Source: Bacteroidales bacterium (GTDB taxonomy: Bacteria > Bacteroidota > Bacteroidia > Bacteroidales > FEN-979). Taken from it: a stretch of 51,982 nucleotides of DNA. Of this stretch, positions 1 through 8,355 are shown one piece after another. The stretch's first letter is position 1. The number at the start of each line of letters is the position of its first letter. The notes below the pieces were generated by a model, which saw nothing but the letters and a program-made list of their open reading frames with translations, was not told where the DNA came from and did not search any database. The DNA is taken from positions 1 to 51,982 of the forward strand of contig JADGPR010000015.1 in assembly GCA_017882335.1 (NCBI GenBank), written 5' to 3'. The position numbers were made by a program, and so were the translations under genes.

Positions 1-120
1 AGGGCCGCCGCGAGGGCGAGCAGCAGGGCGAGGGGCCACCACCTGTTGCCCGCGTATGGCTGCATCTGCTGGCCCCAGCCGATCGGCGAGGCCCACGACA
101 GGACGCCGTTGCCCAGGTCG
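1..120. other. GC-rich foreign segment at the left edge
   Basis: By direct count 89 of these 120 bases are G or C (74%), against 43 of 120 (36%) in the next 120. On the minus strand the segment continues the hppA frame but no longer reads like a membrane pyrophosphatase. It gives a stretch with LSWASPIGWGQQMQPYAG followed by RWWPL and an Ala/Leu-rich helix. From memory this resembles the repeated segment of actinobacterial ABC-2 (polyketide-antibiotic exporter type) permeases. The change falls around positions 105-128. The most likely cause is a chimeric contig join; a real recent insertion is much less likely. Confidence 0.7.
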
Positions 121-1196
121 CCGATCATAAAATAGCTTGCAATAAAAGTAACAATGATCGATAAGATAGAAGTGATCCAAACCAGGTTGGTAAGCGGACG
201 TTCAAAATCAAGATCATCTTTTTTACTGTAGAGTGCGTTACTGATTAGTTTGTTGATATAGAATGCTGTGATCGAAGTAATAACCATCAGGATACGCATG
301 AGGAATATCCAGGTAAGTAACTGCATCTGGTTCTCAACATTGGAAACGGCCAGTACAATAAAAGAGATCAACGCTACGCCGGTTACGCCATAGGTTTCGA
401 ATCCGTCAGCGGTCGGGCCAACACTGTCACCTGCATTATCACCGGTACAATCGGCAATTACACCGGGATTTCTCGGGTCATCTTCCTTTATTTTAAACAC
501 GACTTTCATCAGGTCCGAACCGATATCGGCGATCTTGGTGAAAATACCACCGGCAATACGCAGTGCAGATGCACCGAGGGATTCACCGATGGCGAATCCG
601 ATAAAACTGGCACCTGCCAATTCCCTGGGTACGAATAGCAGTATGATCAACATCATGATCAGTTCCACGCAGATCAGCATCACCCCGATGCTCATTCCCG
701 AATCGAGGGGAATGTTTAATAATTTGATCGGTTTCCTCTCCAGAGAGGCAAAGGCCATACGACTGTTGGCCAGGGTGTTCATCCGTATCCCAAACCATGC
801 CACCCCGTATGATCCCAGGATCCCGATGACAGTCCAGCTAAGGATCAACAATACTCCTCCGAAGGAATTATGCTGAAGCCCGCCGAAATAGAAAGCAATG
901 CAAAGACCTATGAAAAGGAATAGGATGATAAGGAATTTACCCTGCTGGATCAGGTAGGTTTTACAGGTTTCAAAGATAACCTTGGCAACGTCGAGCATGG
1001 AAGAATGAGCCCCGAGTTTCCTGACCTTCTGATATTGGTAAAGGCCGAAAAGCATACCCAGGAAACAAATGAGAAAACCAAATAACAAGAGGTGGTTCTG
1101 GCTCTCCGAAAGGTTCGGAATCTTCAAGTCTGCCTCACTGGCAAACATAAATGCCGGCATCATGATAGCAAACAGCAAAAGGATAATTTTCTTCAT
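1..1196 (-). CDS. hppA: membrane-bound ion-pumping pyrophosphatase, 3' part missing
   Basis: This is the N-terminal part of an integral-membrane pyrophosphatase that couples PPi hydrolysis to Na+ or H+ export. The ATG at 1194-1196 begins a hydrophobic N-terminus. Several transmembrane stretches follow, then the family's substrate loop, visible as DDPRNPGVIADCTGDNAGD. This fits the conserved DDPRNPxVIADxxGDNxGD pattern that binds Mg-PPi. The residue that separates K+-dependent from K+-independent enzymes lies beyond the window, so the pumped ion cannot be told. The true gene is readable only down to about position 125; the last ~40 codons to the window edge are GC-rich and look foreign. It is divergent from the DUF151 gene. 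A TATTTTTG box at 1234-1241 on the minus strand may be its -7 element. Confidence 0.88.
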   Translation of the reverse strand, partial: MKKIILLLFAIMMPAFMFASEADLKIPNLSESQNHLLLFGFLICFLGMLFGLYQYQKVRKLGAHSSMLDVAKVIFETCKTYLIQQGKFLIILFLFIGLCIAFYFGGLQHNSFGGVLLILSWTVIGILGSYGVAWFGIRMNTLANSRMAFASLERKPIKLLNIPLDSGMSIGVMLICVELIMMLIILLFVPRELAGASFIGFAIGESLGASALRIAGGIFTKIADIGSDLMKVVFKIKEDDPRNPGVIADCTGDNAGDSVGPTADGFETYGVTGVALISFIVLAVSNVENQMQLLTWIFLMRILMVITSITAFYINKLISNALYSKKDDLDFERPLTNLVWITSILSIIVTFIASYFMIGDLGNGVLSWASPIGWGQQMQPYAGNRWWPLALLLALAAA

Positions 1197-1279
1197 ACTT
1201 ATCTATTTAAATTTTTTTCTGTTGGAATGGATGCAAAAATATTAACTATTTTTCAATTGACCAGTTTTTTTTCAGGGGA

Positions 1280-1311
1280 TTTGCCACTTTGAGAAAATTC
1301 ATGTAGGTTTG
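1280..1311 (+). promoter_or_regulatory. Bacteroidota-type promoter of the DUF151 gene
   Basis: TTTG at 1280-1283, 20 bases, then TAGGTTTG at 1304-1311. This matches the Bacteroidota primary-sigma consensus (-33 TTTG, -7 TAnnTTTG) in both boxes and in spacing. It places transcription start near 1317, about 20 bases before the ATG. It is one of the two best two-box promoters in the window. Confidence 0.7.
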
Positions 1312-1335
1312 TACTAAGGAAACGACAGGTGGAAA

Positions 1336-1920
1336 ATGGAAAAAATCCGTCTTGAAATTATCGGAATGTCATACAGCCAATCACAGAGTGGCGCCTATGC
1401 GCTGATCCTGGGGGAGAAGGATGGAAAGCGCCGGCTGCCCATCATCATAGGAGGATTTGAGGCTCAATCTATTGCCATTGAACTGGAAAAGATAAAAACA
1501 CCCCGGCCACTGACCCATGACCTGTTCAAGACTTTTGCCGAATCGTTCGATGTCCGGATCTCGGAAGTCATCGTCAACAAATTCAGCGAAGGGGTTTTTT
1601 ATGCCGTGCTGCTGTGTTCCGATGGAAAAAGAGAAATAGAGATCGATTCCCGGACCTCCGATGCCATCGCGCTGGCTCTTCGTTTCGGTTGCCCCGTTTA
1701 TACCTATGAAAGTATAATGGTAGCAGCCAGTATCCTTATGGAAGAGGATCCAGAGCCGGTGAAACAGGGATATTCCGTCGAAGAAGGAGATCCCCTTTCT
1801 GAAACCTCTTATTCCGAAAATTCACTTGAGGAACTGCATCAGATGCTTCAATCGGCCATTGAGAATGAGGAATATGAAAAAGCAGTTCGGATCCGGGATG
1901 AAATAAAAAAGAGGAAATAA
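1336..1920 (+). CDS. bifunctional nuclease family protein (DUF151) with UvrB/UvrC-type C-terminus
   Basis: The 194-residue protein has a DUF151/BFN domain over roughly residues 1-130, recognisable from GMSYSQSQSGAYALILGE, LPIIIGGFEAQSIAIELE and the SDAIALALR segment. The last ~32 residues (SLEELHQMLQSAIENEEYEKA, then RIRDEI) form a helical UVR motif of the kind that mediates UvrB-UvrC contacts. Members of the family have been reported to have RNase/DNase activity, but the cellular role in Bacteroidota is not established. The ATG at 1336 follows a strong promoter. Two hairpins lie between this gene and the next, so it is probably transcribed alone. Confidence 0.85.
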   Translation: MEKIRLEIIGMSYSQSQSGAYALILGEKDGKRRLPIIIGGFEAQSIAIELEKIKTPRPLTHDLFKTFAESFDVRISEVIVNKFSEGVFYAVLLCSDGKREIEIDSRTSDAIALALRFGCPVYTYESIMVAASILMEEDPEPVKQGYSVEEGDPLSETSYSENSLEELHQMLQSAIENEEYEKAVRIRDEIKKRK

Positions 1921-1928
1921 CTCAATGA

Positions 1929-2002
1929 GACTAAAATTTTTCAAACCAGTGCGGAAAAATTTTTTAGTCGAATTGATCCCGAGAGCGAAGCGATTCGGGA
2001 TC
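1929..2002. repeat. double-hairpin intergenic element (REP-like or terminator)
   Basis: Two adjacent inverted repeats lie here. The first pairs 1929-1942 with 1954-1969 (GACTAAAATTTTTC against its near-perfect complement). The second pairs GATCCCGA at 1975-1982 with TCGGGATC at 1995-2002, with loop GAGCGAAGCGAT. The first has AT-rich arms ending in T-tracts and begins 8 bases after the DUF151 stop, so it could terminate that transcript. The second has no following U-run and looks like a dispersed palindromic unit. Whether other copies exist cannot be judged from this window. Confidence 0.5.
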
Positions 2003-2033
2003 CCCCTCAACTAACCTTTAACTAAAAATCCTG

Positions 2034-3278
2034 ATGGGAATAAAACAACGTTTGATCATCCTTAATTTTCTACAGTTTTTTGTTTGGGGATCCTGGCTGA
2101 TTTCTCTAGGCGGGTATATGATTGTGACCCTTAAGTTTACCGGTGGACAGGTCGGGAGCATTTACGCAACAATGGGGCTGGCTTCATTATTTATGCCTAC
2201 TTTATTGGGAATTGTTGCCGACAGGTGGGTCAATGCTGAACGCCTGTTGGGTATATGTCATATGGCAGGGGCCGTTATGTTGTTCTGGGCTTCAACGGTA
2301 TCTGATCCATCCTTTTTCTATTGGATTATGCTGTTAAACTCAATGGCCTACATGCCAACCATTGCCTTAAACAATACTGTATCGTATATTATACTTGAAC
2401 AAAAAGGATTTAAGGTGGTGAAAGATTTTCCTCCCATCCGGGTTTGGGGAACCATCGGCTTTATTCTTGCCATGTGGCTTATCGATCTGGTTGGTTGGAA
2501 AGTTAGTCCTTCACAATTGATCTTTAGTTCAGCCGCATCACTGGTGCTTGGGCTTTATTCCTGGACAATGCCTGCTTGTCCTCCATCTAAAATCAAGAAA
2601 AAAGTCTCCACTTTAAGCTCTTTTGGGTTAGATGCACTGGTTCTATTCAAGAAAAGAAGAATGATCGTCTTCTTCATATTTGCCCTATTTCTCGGTGCTG
2701 CCTTACAAATAACCAATTCATTCGGTCAGCCCTTTCTGCTTGATTTTGCAGGCCGTTTTCCTGATACATTTGCCGTTAAACATCCTGGTATCCTTATGTC
2801 GGTGTCACAGATCTCTGAAACACTATTCATTCTTACAATTCCCTTTTTTTTATACAAGTTTGGGATTAAAAAGGTGATGCTTATGAGCATCTTTGCATGG
2901 GTCTTTCGATTTGGGTTATTTGCTGTTGGCAACCCTGGCAGCGGTCTAATCTTGCTTGTTTTATCTATGATAATTTATGGTATGGCCTTTGACTTTTTTA
3001 ATATCTCTGGTTCCCTGTTTGTTGAAAAAGAAGCCGATATCAATATCAGAGCAAGTGCACAGGGCTTATTTATGTTGATGACCAATGGTTTTGGCGCTTT
3101 TCTTGGTGGAACGGCCAGCGGATGGGTGGTTGATTATTTTACAAAAGACGGCATTAAAAACTGGCAGAATATCTGGTTTACGTTTGCATCTTATGCACTG
3201 GTTCTTGGAATTTTATTTCCGATATTTTTTAAATACAAACACGACCCTAAAACGGTGGAAATCGTACATCATTCGTAA
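2034..3278 (+). CDS. MFS transporter, nucleoside:H+ symporter (NupG-like)
   Basis: The 414-residue protein has about 12 transmembrane helices and the NupG/XapB signature at its N-terminus (LNFLQFFVWGSWLISLG), plus GIVADRW after the second helix and IRVWGTIGFI in the middle. The expected role is proton-driven uptake of nucleosides across the inner membrane. Its stop codon lies inside a triplicated ATTCGTA heptamer, and thyA starts 18 bases later, so it is probably co-transcribed with thyA and folA. Nucleoside import next to dTMP synthesis is a sensible pairing. The exact substrate cannot be read from sequence. Confidence 0.85.
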   Translation: MGIKQRLIILNFLQFFVWGSWLISLGGYMIVTLKFTGGQVGSIYATMGLASLFMPTLLGIVADRWVNAERLLGICHMAGAVMLFWASTVSDPSFFYWIMLLNSMAYMPTIALNNTVSYIILEQKGFKVVKDFPPIRVWGTIGFILAMWLIDLVGWKVSPSQLIFSSAASLVLGLYSWTMPACPPSKIKKKVSTLSSFGLDALVLFKKRRMIVFFIFALFLGAALQITNSFGQPFLLDFAGRFPDTFAVKHPGILMSVSQISETLFILTIPFFLYKFGIKKVMLMSIFAWVFRFGLFAVGNPGSGLILLVLSMIIYGMAFDFFNISGSLFVEKEADINIRASAQGLFMLMTNGFGAFLGGTASGWVVDYFTKDGIKNWQNIWFTFASYALVLGILFPIFFKYKHDPKTVEIVHHS

Positions 3279-3291
3279 TTCGTAATTCGTA
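3271..3291 (+). repeat. ATTCGTA x3 heptamer repeat
   Basis: Three perfect consecutive ATTCGTA units (3271-3277, 3278-3284, 3285-3291) span the stop codon of the transporter (3276-3278) and end 5 bases before the thyA start. The repeat supplies the stop codon of the upstream gene and most of the short intergenic gap. Confidence 0.85.
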
Positions 3292-3296
3292 ATTTA

Positions 3297-4091
3297 ATGA
3301 GACAGTATCTCGACCTGCTCGATCATGTCCTGAAAAACGGATACGAAAAACCCGACCGGACGGGAACCGGAACCATCAGCGTTTTTGGTTACCAGATGCG
3401 TTTTGACCTGCAGGAAGGCTTTCCTTTACTGACCACGAAAAAACTCCACCTCCGATCCATCTTACATGAATTACTCTGGTTCCTGAAAGGCAGCACCAAT
3501 GTGCAGTACCTGCGAGAGAATGGCGTTACAATATGGGATGAATGGGCCAAACCCGATGGGGAACTGGGTCCGGTTTATGGCTACCAATGGCGTTGTTGGC
3601 CTAAACCCGACGGAACCCATGTTGACCAGATCACCGGTGTGGTGGAATCTATAAAAAAAAATCCGGATTCGAGAAGACACATCGTGAGTGCATGGAATGT
3701 TGGAGAACTCGATAAAATGGCATTGCCGCCTTGTCACCTTCTGTTCCAGTTTTATGTAGCAGGGGACAAGTTGTCCTGCCAGATGTACCAGCGCAGCTGC
3801 GATATTTTTCTGGGCGTTCCATTCAACATTGCTTCCTATGCCTTGTTGACCCTGATGATGGCCCAGGTTACCGGCCTGAAACCCGGCGAGTTCATTCATA
3901 CCCTTGGCGATGCCCATATCTATCTCAACCATCTCGAACAGGTAAAACTTCAGTTTACCCGTACTCCGTTCCCGCTTCCGAAAATGATCATCAATCCTGA
4001 AACAAAGGACATTTTAAGTTTTTCTTTTTCAGATTTCAGATTACAGGATTACCAATCCCATCCGCACATCAAAGGCCAGATATCTGTTTAA
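3297..4091 (+). CDS. thyA: thymidylate synthase
   Basis: This enzyme converts dUMP and methylene-tetrahydrofolate to dTMP and dihydrofolate. The length, 264 residues, equals the E. coli enzyme. The nucleophile is Cys146 in PPCHLLFQF. The phosphate-binding arginines are in PDRTGTG and in [11 protein letters not shown], and the folate/dUMP segment [20 protein letters not shown] is complete. The gene looks intact. folA starts 14 bases downstream; ThyA produces the dihydrofolate that FolA reduces, so the two form a functional pair. Confidence 0.98.
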   Translation: MRQYLDLLDHVLKNGYEKPDRTGTGTISVFGYQMRFDLQEGFPLLTTKKLHLRSILHELLWFLKGSTNVQYLRENGVTIWDEWAKPDGELGPVYGYQWRCWPKPDGTHVDQITGVVESIKKNPDSRRHIVSAWNVGELDKMALPPCHLLFQFYVAGDKLSCQMYQRSCDIFLGVPFNIASYALLTLMMAQVTGLKPGEFIHTLGDAHIYLNHLEQVKLQFTRTPFPLPKMIINPETKDILSFSFSDFRLQDYQSHPHIKGQISV

Positions 4092-4105
4092 TATAAAAAT
4101 TATCC

Positions 4106-4597
4106 ATGATTTCGATAATCGTTGCCATCGCAGAAAATTACGCCATCGGAAAAAACAATGACCTCCTGTGGCATATTCCGGAAGACCTGAAAAGGTTCAA
4201 AAAAATCACCACCGGACATAAGATCATTATGGGGAAAAAGACCTATCTTTCATTACCGGTTCGGCCTTTGCGTAACCGTGAGAATATTGTGATCACTGAT
4301 AACCCTGAGGATGTTTTTGAAGGATGTACGGTTGTATATTCGTTGGCTGAAGCAATTGAAAAATGCAGCGCCGGTGAAGAGAATTTTATCATCGGGGGGG
4401 CCTCTATCTATCAGCAGTTTTTACCCTGCACCGACCGTCTTTACCTCACCTGGGTCCATAAAAATTTTGAAGGCGATGTGTTTTTTCCGGTCATCGATTT
4501 TAAGGAATGGGAGATCATCTCACATGAGGATTTTCCTGCCGATGATCAACTCGGATTTGCCTATTCCTATGTTGTATACGACCACAGGAAAATCTGA
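4106..4597 (+). CDS. folA: dihydrofolate reductase
   Basis: It reduces dihydrofolate to tetrahydrofolate with NADPH, closing the cycle opened by thymidylate synthase. At 163 residues it has the normal family length. The active-site block LLWHIPEDLKRFK contains the catalytic acid (Asp27, in the E. coli position), and IIMGKKTYLS and the glycine pair in FIIGGASIYQQFL match the cofactor-binding regions. It sits 14 bases after thyA and 31 bases before a lipoprotein gene, so the operon may continue. Confidence 0.97.
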   Translation: MISIIVAIAENYAIGKNNDLLWHIPEDLKRFKKITTGHKIIMGKKTYLSLPVRPLRNRENIVITDNPEDVFEGCTVVYSLAEAIEKCSAGEENFIIGGASIYQQFLPCTDRLYLTWVHKNFEGDVFFPVIDFKEWEIISHEDFPADDQLGFAYSYVVYDHRKI

Positions 4598-4628
4598 ACT
4601 TAACAAATCTTAAAACCAGGATATTGAA

Positions 4629-5456
4629 ATGAAAATGATTTCGATCCTTTCGCTGGGCATCATCCTTCTCTTTTTCTTTTATTCCTGCAGAAAAAATACC
4701 TCCATCGATCTGAACCCTGACGTTAATGTCGCAAATGATGTGATTATCTCTATCAGTTCGTATACTGCCGTTTTTAACCTTCTGATCAAATCACGTTTAG
4801 ATACTTCATTAGCAAAGTATGGCCATGCGGTAATCGATAGTTCTTACATTACTTATGATTCGTCGAAGATGGAGTATGATTTCGTTTTCTATTCAGTAAT
4901 TTCTCCGGATAGTATACAACGTTCCGGATGGATCAAAGTGCTTGTGTCGGGTGATATTCTTCAGAAAGGTTCTTATGCGAGGGCTTTCTTCCAAAGCTAT
5001 TATGAGGATTATGCGAGGGTCGACGGAGTTGACAGTATTGCCAATGAAGGGGTCAATGCCTTCGGTCAGGTGGTATTCTCGGATCATATTTCACATGGAT
5101 CCATAAACAAGGCCATTGGCGGAGGAACGATCAAAGTTGACATAAACAGCAAATATAAAACACTGACTTCCTCGCTTGTTTCCGGAAAGGATATTCTTTT
5201 TCTTGTGCAGGGGAATATTGCCGGACTTTCTTCAAAAGGCTATACTTTTTCAGCTTCTATCCGTGACACTTTACAGGATTCATTCAGCTGTCCCTGGATC
5301 AAAGGGGGAATCATTGATGTGCATGTTCCGGAGGCGGAGATTCCCGACGGCTATATTGATTTCGTTACCGGTGACGGTTGCTCAAATATGATTTGGTATT
5401 ATTTTAATACCTCAGAGTTCAAAGTATGGAAGAACAAATTCTACTTGAAAAATTGA
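4629..5456 (+). CDS. predicted lipoprotein of unknown function
   Basis: This is a 275-residue protein with a signal peptide ending in LLFFFYSC. Cys20 is a plausible lipid-attachment site, although the residues before it are not a perfect lipobox. The mature part is rich in Ser, Asp and aromatic residues with alternating hydrophobic stretches, as in a beta-sheet extracytoplasmic domain. I do not recognise a family. It lies 31 bases after folA on the same strand and is probably read from the same transcript. It ends 7 bases before a convergent gene. Confidence 0.75.
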   Translation: MKMISILSLGIILLFFFYSCRKNTSIDLNPDVNVANDVIISISSYTAVFNLLIKSRLDTSLAKYGHAVIDSSYITYDSSKMEYDFVFYSVISPDSIQRSGWIKVLVSGDILQKGSYARAFFQSYYEDYARVDGVDSIANEGVNAFGQVVFSDHISHGSINKAIGGGTIKVDINSKYKTLTSSLVSGKDILFLVQGNIAGLSSKGYTFSASIRDTLQDSFSCPWIKGGIIDVHVPEAEIPDGYIDFVTGDGCSNMIWYYFNTSEFKVWKNKFYLKN

Positions 5457-5462
5457 CGGTGT

Positions 5463-6755
5463 TCAGGTTTTCCTTTTTTCCTTTTTTGCTGCAGGAAATA
5501 ATACATTATTCAGGATCAGCCGGTATCCCGGTGAGTTGGGATGCAGACTTAGATCGGTAGGCGGATCGCCGACCAGGTGTTGATAATCTTCCGGATCATG
5601 GCCTCCAAGGAAGGTGAATGTGCCTTTCCCGAAATCTGCATGAATGTAACGTGCCTCACCAATTCCCTTGTTTTCTCCCATGATCGTAACCGATGACTTG
5701 ATCGTCTTCTCATTGAAGGCTGTCGTTTGCCCCATAAATCCCTTTATCACGGTCTCATGATCCTGGCAAAGCATGGTGGGAACAGGATCCCACTTGGCGG
5801 AAAATTCGAAGAGGGTGAAATAATCATTGGTTTCGTTAAGGTTTCTTGGGCGCGTATTGGTCACATCGATATTCGATTTTTCATAAACATAGGGATTCAT
5901 GGTAAGCTTGAAGTTCTCAAATGCAAAGCATTTGCTGAAGTCCAGCTTTGCTTGTGCATTTGGATCAGGTGGATCCCCATCGAACATAACATCGCAGATA
6001 TCATCTCCTTCTGCTGCAAGGGCAATATCATAACTGTCGGGAGCCGAACACATTGCAAACATATACCCGCCGCCGGCAACAAAATCCCGGATTTTCTGCG
6101 CAACCGAAAGCTTGAGCTGCGAAACCTTTTGAAAACCCAACTTATGGGCGATCTCCTCGTTGATTCTTACATCTTCCTGGTACCAGGGATAATTGCGGTA
6201 AGCGGACCAGAATTTTCCGTATTGCCCGGTAAAATCCTCATGGTGCAGGTGAAGCCAGTTGTACAACGGTAAAACCCCCGCCATGATTTCCTCATCATAT
6301 AACACGTCATAAGGAATTTCTGCATAGGTAAGCACCAGGGTTACGGCATCATCCCAAGGCAATTTGTTCTTCGGGGAATAAACGGCGATCTTAGGAGCTT
6401 TGTGAAGCTTGATATTTTCCATGTTGACCTGCGGATCGGAAATTTCCTGCAGGATCGCGGCAGCCTGCACATCTGCAAGGACTTCAAAAGTAACACCCCG
6501 GATCACACATTCATTTTCGATGGGTTTTGAATATTGGGCAAGGAAACTGCCTCCACGGTAATTCAACAGCCAGTCTACCTCAACTTCATGCTTCAGGATC
6601 CAGTAGGCAATACCATAGGATTTCAGATGATTCTTCTGAGTTTCATCCATCGGGATCAAAATATAAGCTGCCTGTAAACCCTGTACAAGTAAAAGAAAAA
6701 AAAATAAAAGTGAAAACCGGATCCGGTTAAAAAGCAGTCTCATTCCTCTCATCAT
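5463..6755 (-). CDS. secreted protein often labelled 'asparagine synthetase B'; function unproven
   Basis: The 430-residue product has a signal peptide (hydrophobic residues 12-28, cleavage near LQAA/Y). From memory it belongs to a Bacteroidota family that databases often name asparagine synthetase B. No N-terminal glutaminase cysteine and no ATP-pyrophosphatase motif is visible, so that name seems unsafe. Residues 122-240 resemble a type-1 glutamine-amidotransferase-like or ThuA-like fold. A conserved-looking LHLHHEDFT precedes IRDFVAGGGYMFAMCSAPDS, where Cys236 sits in a nucleophile-elbow-like context. The coding region overlaps the end of dnaB by 29 bases; a second Met at 6743 would shorten the overlap. 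Confidence 0.75.
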   Translation of the reverse strand: MMRGMRLLFNRIRFSLLFFFLLLVQGLQAAYILIPMDETQKNHLKSYGIAYWILKHEVEVDWLLNYRGGSFLAQYSKPIENECVIRGVTFEVLADVQAAAILQEISDPQVNMENIKLHKAPKIAVYSPKNKLPWDDAVTLVLTYAEIPYDVLYDEEIMAGVLPLYNWLHLHHEDFTGQYGKFWSAYRNYPWYQEDVRINEEIAHKLGFQKVSQLKLSVAQKIRDFVAGGGYMFAMCSAPDSYDIALAAEGDDICDVMFDGDPPDPNAQAKLDFSKCFAFENFKLTMNPYVYEKSNIDVTNTRPRNLNETNDYFTLFEFSAKWDPVPTMLCQDHETVIKGFMGQTTAFNEKTIKSSVTIMGENKGIGEARYIHADFGKGTFTFLGGHDPEDYQHLVGDPPTDLSLHPNSPGYRLILNNVLFPAAKKEKRKT

Positions 6756-8292
6756 CGTTCATTTTTGACATGACCGTTCGGGTCCTGCCAGGAGCATCAA
6801 ACGATGCACTTGGAGATATAGTATTCAGGGAGGAATAATCGATTTCCAGGTCCAAGAATTTTGCAAACCGTGCAACGAATTTCAACTTGACATCTTTCGT
6901 TGCACCATTACGGTTCTTTGCAATACTGATCTCTGCAACCCCTTCCACCGGGCCGCCATAAGCATCATCTTCAATCTTATAATATTCCGGACGGTAGATG
7001 AAAAGAACCATATCGGCATCCTGTTCGATGGATCCCGATTCACGAAGGTCGGAGAGGATGGGCTTCTTGACGAGTCTTTTCTCAACTTCGCGGCTCAACT
7101 GCGACAAGGCGATGATCGGAACATCCAGCTCCTTTGACAAGGCCTTGAGCGACCGGGAGATATTACTGATCTCCTGTTCCCGGTTTCCCTTATGTTCCGG
7201 TGCTCCCTGCATTAACTGCAAATAGTCGAGGATCACGATTTGAATATCATGCTGTGTTTTCAACCGCCGGCACTTTGCCCGGAGTTCGAAGATCGTCAGT
7301 GCGGGTGTGTCATCGATAAACAAAGGTGCATCGATCAATGTGGAGATACGGGAATTGAGCTGTTCCCATTCATAGTCTTCCAGGTTACCACGTCTTAGCT
7401 TCTCAGCGCTGATTTCCGTTTCACTGGCGATGAGACGCGTAACCAGCTGAACAGCCGACATTTCAAGGGAGAACAAAGCTACAGGCTTTTTAAAATCTAC
7501 TGCAATATTGCGGGCCATGGTCAGTGCCATTGCCGTTTTTCCCATCCCCGGGCGGGAAGCAAGAATGATCAGGTCGGATTTCTGCCAGCCTGAGGTGATC
7601 CGGTCGATTTCTGTAAACCCGGAACCCACACCGCGCAGATGCCCGTCATGCGACCGCCCCGCTGCAATTTCAGCTACCGCCTCTTTCACCAATGATTGCA
7701 TGCTCCTGACATTCCTGCGGATACTGGTCTCACTAACGGCAAACAGGTTGCCTTCAGCACGGTCAAGGAGTTCAAAAACATCCGTCGTATCTTCAAACGC
7801 ATCCTTTATGATGGCAGAAGATATCCGGATCAACTCACGCTGAATATGTTTTTGAAGAATAATCCTCGAATGGAATTCAATATTTGCCGACGATGCAACC
7901 CGGTTTGTCAGCATCGCAATATAATATGGACCTCCTACCAATTCCAGTTCCCCTGATTGCCTGAGTTCATCTGTCACGGTGAGAATATCTACCGGCTTAA
8001 CCTGGGAAAATAACCGTGTGATTGCACCGAAGATAAGCTGGTGTTCGCTCTTGTAAAAAACCTCAGGTTTCAGCAACTCGATAACGGCAGCCAGCTTGTC
8101 TTTTTCAAGCATCATGGCCCCGATCACGGCTTCCTCAAGATCCACTGCCTGGGGAGGCACTTTCCCATGCTCAAGAACAAGATCTGTACCCGGCGCCTTT
8201 CTGGGCTTTTTTCTTACAAGTCCCTGACCTGAAGCAGGAGCGGTCCTGCCTGAGTTACCGGCTTCTGCGGCGCTGTTATTAAATTCTTCCAT
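6727..8292 (-). CDS. dnaB: replicative DNA helicase
   Basis: This is the hexameric helicase that unwinds the chromosomal fork. It has 521 residues: an N-terminal primase-interaction domain (from QAVDLEEAVIGAMMLE), then the RecA-like motor with Walker A ASRPGMGKTAMAL and Walker B VILDYLQLM, and the loop segment LRESGSIEQDADMVLFIYRPE. No intein is visible. The first ~45 residues are a low-complexity Lys/Pro/Gly extension before the normal family start. A TATTTTTG box ends only 5 bases upstream of the ATG, which implies a very short or absent leader. The downstream gene overlaps its 3' end by 29 bases, suggesting translational coupling. Confidence 0.97.
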   Translation of the reverse strand: MEEFNNSAAEAGNSGRTAPASGQGLVRKKPRKAPGTDLVLEHGKVPPQAVDLEEAVIGAMMLEKDKLAAVIELLKPEVFYKSEHQLIFGAITRLFSQVKPVDILTVTDELRQSGELELVGGPYYIAMLTNRVASSANIEFHSRIILQKHIQRELIRISSAIIKDAFEDTTDVFELLDRAEGNLFAVSETSIRRNVRSMQSLVKEAVAEIAAGRSHDGHLRGVGSGFTEIDRITSGWQKSDLIILASRPGMGKTAMALTMARNIAVDFKKPVALFSLEMSAVQLVTRLIASETEISAEKLRRGNLEDYEWEQLNSRISTLIDAPLFIDDTPALTIFELRAKCRRLKTQHDIQIVILDYLQLMQGAPEHKGNREQEISNISRSLKALSKELDVPIIALSQLSREVEKRLVKKPILSDLRESGSIEQDADMVLFIYRPEYYKIEDDAYGGPVEGVAEISIAKNRNGATKDVKLKFVARFAKFLDLEIDYSSLNTISPSASFDAPGRTRTVMSKMNDDERNETAF

Positions 8293-8296
8293 CTTT

Positions 8297-8330
8297 CAAA
8301 AATAGAACTTATTCGCAAGGTAAACACAAA
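8297..8330 (-). promoter_or_regulatory. putative dnaB promoter
   Basis: On the minus strand TTTG (8330-8327) is followed after 22 bases by TATTTTTG (8304-8297). The -7 box ends 5 bases before the dnaB ATG (8292), so the mRNA would start at or next to the start codon. Confidence 0.5.
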
Positions 8331-8355
8331 TGCACTGTGATTTATTTTTCAACAA

